DNA of 12,408 nt, from contig CAMTJB010000012.1 of assembly GCA_947072715.1 (NCBI GenBank), positions 1 through 12,408 on the forward strand, given 5' to 3'. Source of the DNA: an uncultured Fusobacteriaceae bacterium. Its GTDB lineage: Bacteria > Fusobacteriota > Fusobacteriia > Fusobacteriales > Fusobacteriaceae. Below the pieces are notes generated by a model, which was given only the letters and a program-made list of their open reading frames with translations, did not search any database and was not told where the DNA came from. A program made the position numbers and the translations under genes. Position 1 is the stretch's first letter. Every line of letters starts with the position of its first letter. Shown piece by piece: positions 8,145 through 12,408 of this stretch.

Positions 8145-8810
8145 TTAATATTCCCCTTCTTTCATCTTTCCTGTTGTTACAAGTTGAACTCCAGAAGATG
8201 TTCCAAGTCTATTAGCTCCAGCTTCTATAAATTTTGCAGCTGTTTCTAAATCTTTTACTCCACCTGCAGCTTTTATTTTGATTTTATCTCCAACTATTGA
8301 TTTCATTAATTTTAGATCTTCTAAAGTTGCTCCACCTGTTCCAAAACCTGTAGATGTCTTTACAAAATCTGCTCCCGCTCTTACACACATTTCACAAGCC
8401 ATTTTTTTCTCTTCTTCTGTTAAATAGCAGTTTTCTATTATTACTTTTAAAACATTAGAACCTATAGCTTTTTTTATTTCTAAAATTTCTTGCTCAACTT
8501 CTATATACATGCCAGACTTCATGAATCCTACATTGATAACCATATCAATCTCTCTAGCCCCATCTTCTATGCATTTTTTCGCTTCAAATATTTTAGCATC
8601 TTTACTCATAGCACCTAAAGGAAATCCAATTACAGCACATACTTTTACATCTGATCCCTCTAACTCTTTTTTAGCTAAAGAAACATATGAACCATTTACA
8701 CAAACAGCATAAAAATTATGTTCTTTTGCTTCTGAGCAAAGTTTTTTTATATCTCCTACTACAGTTGTTGCTTTCAAAACTGTATGATCAATATAACTAT
8801 TTATTTTCAT
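8145..8810 (-). CDS. deoC: deoxyribose-phosphate aldolase
   Basis: DeoC cleaves 2-deoxyribose-5-phosphate to glyceraldehyde-3-phosphate and acetaldehyde, the final step of deoxynucleoside catabolism. It is a 221-residue class I aldolase with a TIM-barrel fold. The Schiff-base lysine is Lys151 in VKTSTGF, the partner lysine is Lys180 in KIKAAGG, and the conserved aspartate is Asp89 in EIDMV. The N-terminal IDHTVLK is also diagnostic. The start codon is only 3 nt from the stop of the preceding pdp gene, with AGGAGG embedded in the last codons of pdp, so the two are tightly coupled. Length and motifs are those of the short bacterial form. Confidence 0.98.
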   Translation of the reverse strand: MKINSYIDHTVLKATTVVGDIKKLCSEAKEHNFYAVCVNGSYVSLAKKELEGSDVKVCAVIGFPLGAMSKDAKIFEAKKCIEDGAREIDMVINVGFMKSGMYIEVEQEILEIKKAIGSNVLKVIIENCYLTEEEKKMACEMCVRAGADFVKTSTGFGTGGATLEDLKLMKSIVGDKIKIKAAGGVKDLETAAKFIEAGANRLGTSSGVQLVTTGKMKEGEY

Positions 8811-8813
8811 CTT

Positions 8814-10118
8814 TTAACCTCCTATAATATCTAAAATAATTGGTTTAGCTTCTACTTTATCTTTTGAGTATCCAATAGCTTTATTAACTTCATTAATAAC
8901 ACTTTCAGTTAAGTTTCCTTTATGATAAAATTCTAAAATCATATCACCTTTTTTTACATAACTTCCAACTTTAACTTTCATTATTATACCTACTGAATGA
9001 TCTACAACATCTTCTTTCTTTGCTCTTCCTGCTCCTAGCATCATTGCTGCACGCCCTATATCATCAGCTGCAATAGTTGATATATATCCATCTTCTTTAG
9101 CTAAATAAGATGTGATTTCTGGCGCTACTTCTAAAAGAGAATAATCATCACACACTCTAGGATCTCCACCAGAAGCTTTTATAAAGCTTTTTAAATTATC
9201 TAAAGCTTTTCCTGAATGAATAACTTCTTCAACAATTTTCTTTCCTTCTTCTATTGTTTTTACATCTCCCTTCATTTTTAAAGCTTGTGCACCAAGAATT
9301 ATAATTAAATCTTGGAACTCTTTAGGGCCTCTTCCTTTTATAGTTTCTATAGCCTCAATTACTTCTAAAGAGTTACCTACAGCACGTCCTAAAGGCTCAT
9401 CCATATTACTTAGCATACATACAATATTTCTATTAAATAGCTTACCTAATTTATGCATTGTTTCAGCTAATTTTTTAGCATCATCATAATTTTTCATAAA
9501 TGCACCTGATCCAACTTTTACATCAAGTATTATAGCATCAGCATGTACTGCTAATTTTTTACTCATAATCGAACTAGCAATTAGAGGAATTGATGACACA
9601 GTTCCTGTTACATCTCTTAAAGAATACAGTAACTTATCAAGAGGAACTATTCTATCTGAATATCCCATTATTCCAGTTCCAGTTGTATTAACTAAATTTA
9701 TTAATTGCTCTCTTGTTTCTGAGAATGTAAATCCTTTTATAGATTCGAACTTATCTATTGTTCCACCTGTATGACCTAACCCTTTCCCTGAAAGTTTTGC
9801 CGTCCCCATTCCTAAAGCTCCTAAAACTGGCGCTAAGGCTATTGTAGTTTTATCGCCAACTCCACCTGTAGAATGCTTATCTACTAAATACTTCGTAGCT
9901 CCAGGGAAATCTATTGTATCTCCTGAATTAATCATTGCTGTTGTGAAGTTTTTTAATTCCTCATCATCCATTCCCTTGAAATATACCGCCATTAAATAAG
10001 CTGCAATTTGATAATCTGGAATCTCTTTGCTTAAATACTTACTTAATAGAAAATCTATCTCCTCTTTTGTTAATATTCCACCATCTCTTTTCTTTTCAAT
10101 AATATCTACTGCTCTCAT
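8814..10118 (-). CDS. pdp: pyrimidine-nucleoside phosphorylase (thymidine/uridine), first gene of the deo operon
   Basis: The enzyme phosphorolyses pyrimidine nucleosides to base plus (deoxy)ribose-1-phosphate. At 434 residues it shows the family signature KHSTGGVGDK at 81-90 (phosphate binding), the glycine-rich SGKGLGHTGGTIDK at 110-123, and substrate-binding Arg168, Ser183 and Lys187, the same numbers I recall for the Geobacillus enzyme. Residue 108 is lysine; from memory, E. coli thymidine phosphorylase (DeoA) has methionine at the matching place while the broad-range Pdp has lysine, so Pdp is preferred over DeoA. The C-terminal alpha/beta domain with VGSYVKKGD is complete. The start uses an AGGGGG ribosome binding site. 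The gene is preceded by a leader of about 220 nt with a terminator-like hairpin, which suggests control of the whole operon at this point. Confidence 0.94.
   Translation of the reverse strand: MRAVDIIEKKRDGGILTKEEIDFLLSKYLSKEIPDYQIAAYLMAVYFKGMDDEELKNFTTAMINSGDTIDFPGATKYLVDKHSTGGVGDKTTIALAPVLGALGMGTAKLSGKGLGHTGGTIDKFESIKGFTFSETREQLINLVNTTGTGIMGYSDRIVPLDKLLYSLRDVTGTVSSIPLIASSIMSKKLAVHADAIILDVKVGSGAFMKNYDDAKKLAETMHKLGKLFNRNIVCMLSNMDEPLGRAVGNSLEVIEAIETIKGRGPKEFQDLIIILGAQALKMKGDVKTIEEGKKIVEEVIHSGKALDNLKSFIKASGGDPRVCDDYSLLEVAPEITSYLAKEDGYISTIAADDIGRAAMMLGAGRAKKEDVVDHSVGIIMKVKVGSYVKKGDMILEFYHKGNLTESVINEVNKAIGYSKDKVEAKPIILDIIGG
8818..8823 (-). promoter_or_regulatory. deoC ribosome binding site inside the 3' end of pdp
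   Basis: AGGAGG overlaps the last two glycine codons (GGA GGT) of pdp and sits 7 nt before the deoC ATG. Ribosomes ending pdp translation can re-initiate there. Confidence 0.85.
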
Positions 10119-10162
10119 AATTACCCCCTAAATATTATTTTTAATAATTTTTATTTTTTTAG

Positions 10163-10199
10163 AAAAAATAAAACCACATTTGTTTATCAAAGTGGTTTT
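10163..10199 (-). terminator. terminator-like hairpin inside the pdp leader (possible attenuator)
   Basis: On the minus strand AAAACCAC plus CAAA's partner arm form a 12-bp stem: plus 10170-10177 pairs with 10192-10199 and 10179-10182 pairs with 10188-10191, with one bulged A at 10178 and a 5-nt loop. A tract of six U residues follows (plus 10163-10168). It has the form of an intrinsic terminator and lies between the operon promoter and the pdp ribosome binding site, about 45 nt before the ATG. Since the upstream lipoprotein gene already has its own strong terminator, this one would act on the pdp transcript. Confidence 0.7.
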
Positions 10200-10208
10200 C
10201 TATCACTG

Positions 10209-10222
10209 CCTAAAATTTTAGG
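10209..10222. repeat. 14-bp perfect palindrome in the pdp leader
   Basis: CCTAAAATTTTAGG is a perfect palindrome about 120 nt downstream of the predicted transcription start. It could be a repressor operator acting as a roadblock, a short RNA hairpin, or on the plus strand a weak terminator because a run of seven T follows two bases later. Its CCUAAA half is complementary to UUUAGG in the pdp ribosome binding region (plus 10127-10132). Confidence 0.5.
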
Positions 10223-10345
10223 ACTTTTTTTCTTTTATTTAATTACTTTTTATTATTTAATTATTATTTATTATTGATTTTTTGCTTTTACAATAAGTTA
10301 TATAAATAATTATTTTTATAACTACTTTTTATAAACTATACTTTT

Positions 10346-10373
10346 ATTATATATATTTTTCAACAAAAGTCAA
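10346..10373 (-). promoter_or_regulatory. sigma-70-type promoter of the nucleoside operon
   Basis: TTGACT (plus 10368-10373) and TATAAT (plus 10346-10351) are separated by 16 nt. They match the consensus at 5 of 6 and 6 of 6 positions. The promoter lies downstream of the lipoprotein terminator and is the best promoter match I found in the window. A/T-rich sequence upstream could serve as an UP element. Confidence 0.75.
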
Positions 10374-10413
10374 ATTCTATAATAATTTTTAATGTATTTA
10401 ACCTATTTAACTA

Positions 10414-10450
10414 TATAAAAAGAGGTTCAAATTTTGAACCTCTTTTTATA
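10414..10450 (-). terminator. strong intrinsic terminator of the lipoprotein gene
   Basis: An 18-nt perfect inverted repeat (10414-10431 and 10433-10450) has the core AGAGGTTC/GAACCTCT and flanking A and T tracts on both sides. It starts 11 nt after the lipoprotein stop codon. The symmetry means it could also stop transcription from the other strand, but no plus-strand gene is present. Confidence 0.93.
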
Positions 10451-10461
10451 AATATTTATGA

Positions 10462-11463
10462 TTAAATAGTAACTACTATTTTACCAGAAGCTAAATCAGC
10501 TTTTATTTCCTCTATTTTTTTAAGGTTTTCTTCACCCATAATATCTTTTGTATTTTTAAAATCTGTAAGCCCAACACCGTTTTCTTTTACTCCAAACTCT
10601 TTTACGCCTGTTTCAAATACATTCTCTTTTAAAGCTTTTACTGTATCAAATACTGCTACATCAACATTTTTTAACATAGATGTTAAAACTGTTCCTGGAG
10701 CAACATCGTCTTGATTTGAATCTACACCGATAGCTAATACTTTTGATTCTCTAGCTGCATCTATAACTCCAATACCTGTTGCACCTGCTGCATGATACAT
10801 TACATCTGCACCTTGTTGAATCTGAGCTAAAGCAACTTCTTTTCCTTTTACAGGGTCATTAAATGGATTTTGTCCACCAACATAAATACTTATTACTTTT
10901 ATATTTGGATTAACATATTTTGCTCCCTGCTCATAACCTTTTTGGAATTTTTGAATTGTAGGAACTTCTATTCCTCCAACAAATCCTACTACACCAGTTT
11001 TAGAAGCCATTGCTGCTGCTGCTCCTGCTAAGAATGATCCTTCAGCTTCTTTGAATATTAAACTTTTTGTATTTGGTTTATTTATAATATCATCTATTAC
11101 AACGAATTTTAAATTTGGATAATCTCCTGCTACTTTTTCAGCAGCATTTTTCATTTGGAATCCTGTTGCTATTATTAAATCATATCCTGCATCTGCATAT
11201 TCTCTTAAGAATTGCTCATCTTCTGAAGGTGAAGCCGGCTCTATATATTTAAAGTTTATTCCAAGTTCAGCTTTAGCTTTTTCTAATCCTCTGTAAGCTG
11301 AATCGTTAAAAGATTTATCACCAAGTCCTCCTGTTGATAAAACTATTCCTACCTTTAAATCTTTGTCATTTTTTGTTGCAACAGCTTTCTCTTCTGTCTT
11401 TCCGCCACAAGCACCTAATAAAAGTGTTGTTAAAATAACAAGTCCTGAAAATATTTTTTTCAT
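10462..11463 (-). CDS. BMP/PnrA-family ABC transporter substrate-binding lipoprotein, probable nucleoside binder
   Basis: A 333-residue exported lipoprotein of the Bmp/Med/TmpC (PnrA) family, which deliver nucleosides to an ABC permease. The N-terminus has a lysine pair, a hydrophobic stretch and the lipobox LGAC with Cys19 as lipidation site. The mature protein begins KVGIVLSTGGLGDKSFND, where Phe52 and Asn53 correspond to the base-stacking and ligand-contact positions described for Treponema PnrA (by pattern, not by alignment). Other family segments are VVIDD at 121-125, EGSFLAGAAAA at 141-151, AGATGIGVIDAA at 226-237, GVDSNQ at 246-251 and SMLKNVD at 262-268. No ATPase or permease gene is in the window. 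It stands alone between disA and the nucleoside operon and has its own terminator, so it is separately transcribed. The start uses AGGGGGG. Nucleoside binding is inferred from family and neighbours. Confidence 0.92.
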   Translation of the reverse strand: MKKIFSGLVILTTLLLGACGGKTEEKAVATKNDKDLKVGIVLSTGGLGDKSFNDSAYRGLEKAKAELGINFKYIEPASPSEDEQFLREYADAGYDLIIATGFQMKNAAEKVAGDYPNLKFVVIDDIINKPNTKSLIFKEAEGSFLAGAAAAMASKTGVVGFVGGIEVPTIQKFQKGYEQGAKYVNPNIKVISIYVGGQNPFNDPVKGKEVALAQIQQGADVMYHAAGATGIGVIDAARESKVLAIGVDSNQDDVAPGTVLTSMLKNVDVAVFDTVKALKENVFETGVKEFGVKENGVGLTDFKNTKDIMGEENLKKIEEIKADLASGKIVVTI

Positions 11464-11487
11464 AATACCCCCCTAAGTTTAATATAA

Positions 11488-11518
11488 TATACTATAATAG
11501 TATAACAGTATAGTACTG
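11488..11518. promoter_or_regulatory. two adjacent palindromes upstream of the lipoprotein gene, candidate operator
   Basis: TATACTATAATAGTATA (11488-11504) and CAGTATAGTACTG (11506-11518) are perfect palindromes around odd centres and lie one base apart. They share the words TACT and AGTA. They sit 25-55 nt before the start codon, where the -10 region of the promoter should be (TATACT words occur on the minus strand). No clear -35/-10 pair with normal spacing could be chosen; a TTGAAA lies further upstream but without a suitable -10. Confidence 0.45.
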
Positions 11519-11559
11519 CATAATATTACTTATAACATTTCAATACTAACACATCTTAT

Positions 11560-11582
11560 AAAAAAAAACAATTACTTAATTG
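11560..11582 (-). terminator. weak terminator-like hairpin after disA
   Basis: On the minus strand CAATTAAGTAATTG forms a short AT-rich stem (11569-11582) and is followed by nine T. It lies 7 nt after the disA stop. The stem is weak, so partial read-through into the lipoprotein gene is possible. Confidence 0.45.
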
Positions 11583-11589
11583 GGAAATA

Positions 11590-12408
11590 TTATACTTCAA
11601 TTCCCATTTCATTTATATTTTTAATTCTTTTAAATTCTTGTTTTAATGCTTTTATTTTAAATTTACTAATCCCTTTTATATTTAAAAGATCAGCTTCTGA
11701 TGCATCTTGAATATCTGTTAAATTTTCATAAATATCAATCAATTTTTCTATATCTTTTTTTGAAAGTTTTCTTATTTTGCTAAGTACTCTATACCCTTTT
11801 GGGACTACTTTATTATATAGACTACTTTGAGTTTTTCCATGGCCTAAAATACTTGTAAATTTTTCTAATTCTAACAATTCTGTATCTGATAATTTTTCTA
11901 ATTCACAATTTATAAAATTAATATCAAAATCTTCTTTTTCACCTTTGTAGTAATCCTTTATAAAATTAATTTTTTCCTCTTTTAGTTCTAATAAAAGCTC
12001 TTTAATCTGAAGCTTTATAAGTCTTCCTTCAATTCCTAATTCTGCAACATAAGTTTTCAACTCTTTTTTTATTCTATAAATCATTTCAAACCTTTGAGCA
12101 ACTGATGCAACTTCATCCATAGTAACTAAATCTTCTAATTCTAATAGTGTTAGTTTCGATATTTCACGATCTAAAACATTTCTATATTTTTCTAAAGTTT
12201 TTAAGGCTTGAGTAGCTTGTTCCGCAACAAGAGAGATGCTTCTTAATTTATATTTTAGTTCCCCTTTATAAATTGTAACACTTCTTCTTCTTTCAGAAAT
12301 TGTTATAACCATTTTTCCAGTTTGAAGAGCTACTCTTTGAGCTGTACGGTGTCTAGTTCCACTCTCAGTTGTAATAAAATCCCTTGATGGGTGAAGTTGA
12401 ACGTTAGC
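11590..12408 (-). CDS. disA: DNA integrity scanning protein DisA, diadenylate cyclase (N-terminus outside the window)
   Basis: DisA makes cyclic di-AMP from ATP with an octameric DAC domain and senses branched DNA through a C-terminal helix-hairpin-helix domain. The frame is open to the right edge, giving 272 visible residues of an expected 350 or so. Near the edge are HPSRDF and the catalytic GTRHRTA motif of the DAC domain, followed by VITISERRRSVTIYKG. A helical spine region follows, and then the helix-hairpin-helix segment LLNIKGISKFKIKALKQEF near the C-terminus. The missing part should contain the DGA motif and the start codon. An internal ATG at 12312 is not the start, because the DAC motif lies upstream of it. 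The stop is followed by a weak terminator-like hairpin and then the lipoprotein gene. Confidence 0.96.
   Translation of the reverse strand, partial: ANVQLHPSRDFITTESGTRHRTAQRVALQTGKMVITISERRRSVTIYKGELKYKLRSISLVAEQATQALKTLEKYRNVLDREISKLTLLELEDLVTMDEVASVAQRFEMIYRIKKELKTYVAELGIEGRLIKLQIKELLLELKEEKINFIKDYYKGEKEDFDINFINCELEKLSDTELLELEKFTSILGHGKTQSSLYNKVVPKGYRVLSKIRKLSKKDIEKLIDIYENLTDIQDASEADLLNIKGISKFKIKALKQEFKRIKNINEMGIEV

Larger units (their letters stand above)
10119..10339 (-). other. long untranslated leader of the nucleoside operon
   Basis: From the predicted transcription start (about 10339) to the pdp ATG there are about 220 nt without a supported gene. In order on the transcript it contains an A/U-rich stretch (10339-10223), a 14-bp palindrome (10222-10209), a terminator-like hairpin (10199-10163) and the ribosome binding region UUUAGGGGGU (about 10132-10123). 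No known riboswitch class could be matched by eye. The 3' half of the palindrome-bearing segment is the only GC-containing part, which makes it the likely functional element. Confidence 0.55.

Noticed and set aside
10119..10339. Known purine, preQ1 or 2'-deoxyguanosine riboswitch in the pdp leader
   Set aside because: The conserved junction and loop sequences of these classes are not visible; only a simple hairpin and palindrome are present.
10414..10450. Attachment site or mobile element end at the 18-nt perfect inverted repeat
   Set aside because: Its place right after a stop codon and the flanking A and T tracts fit an intrinsic terminator, and no integrase or transposase is nearby.
11590..12312. 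disA as a complete gene starting at the ATG at 12312
   Set aside because: The frame continues to the right edge through HPSRDF and the catalytic GTRHRTA motif, so the true start is outside the window.

Overview
The window is a strongly AT-rich bacterial chromosome segment in which every supported gene lies on the minus strand, so transcription runs from high to low coordinates. The base composition, the divergence pattern of the proteins and the gene mix (miaB, rho and ispG beside a deo-type nucleoside operon with an Ogg2-type glycosylase) suggest a member of the Fusobacteriota such as Fusobacterium or Cetobacterium. That assignment is from general familiarity, not from a search. The genes look intact and chromosomal. 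I see no insertion sequence, prophage, CRISPR array, tRNA or rRNA.

Layout in order of transcription. (1) 12408-11590: disA, with its N-terminus outside the window, then a weak terminator-like hairpin. (2) 11463-10462: a BMP/PnrA-type substrate-binding lipoprotein with its own upstream region, which carries two adjacent palindromes, and a very strong terminator at 10414-10450. (3) 10373-4946: a nucleoside catabolism operon. It starts with a good sigma-70-like promoter at 10346-10373 and a leader of about 220 nt that contains a terminator-like hairpin before the first gene. The genes are pdp/deoA, deoC, deoB, deoD, cdd and an Ogg2-type 8-oxoguanine DNA glycosylase/lyase, ended by a terminator at 4946-4986. 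(4) 4791-1: a housekeeping operon of miaB (TTG start), rho, a LysM/M23 peptidase and ispG, then the first codons of a further gene running off the left edge.

How the genes fit together. The lipoprotein probably captures nucleosides outside the cytoplasmic membrane. Cdd deaminates cytidine and deoxycytidine, and the two phosphorylases (Pdp for pyrimidine and DeoD for purine nucleosides) release free bases and (deoxy)ribose-1-phosphate. DeoB converts the sugar 1-phosphate to the 5-phosphate, and DeoC splits deoxyribose-5-phosphate into glyceraldehyde-3-phosphate and acetaldehyde. The set is therefore a complete route from nucleoside to central carbon metabolism.

No clearly new multi-gene system is visible. 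The points most worth a second look are the pdp leader (a terminator-like hairpin between promoter and first gene, a 14-bp palindrome, and a possible element that masks the ribosome binding site), the DNA repair glycosylase at the end of the nucleoside operon, and the paired palindromes in front of the lipoprotein gene.
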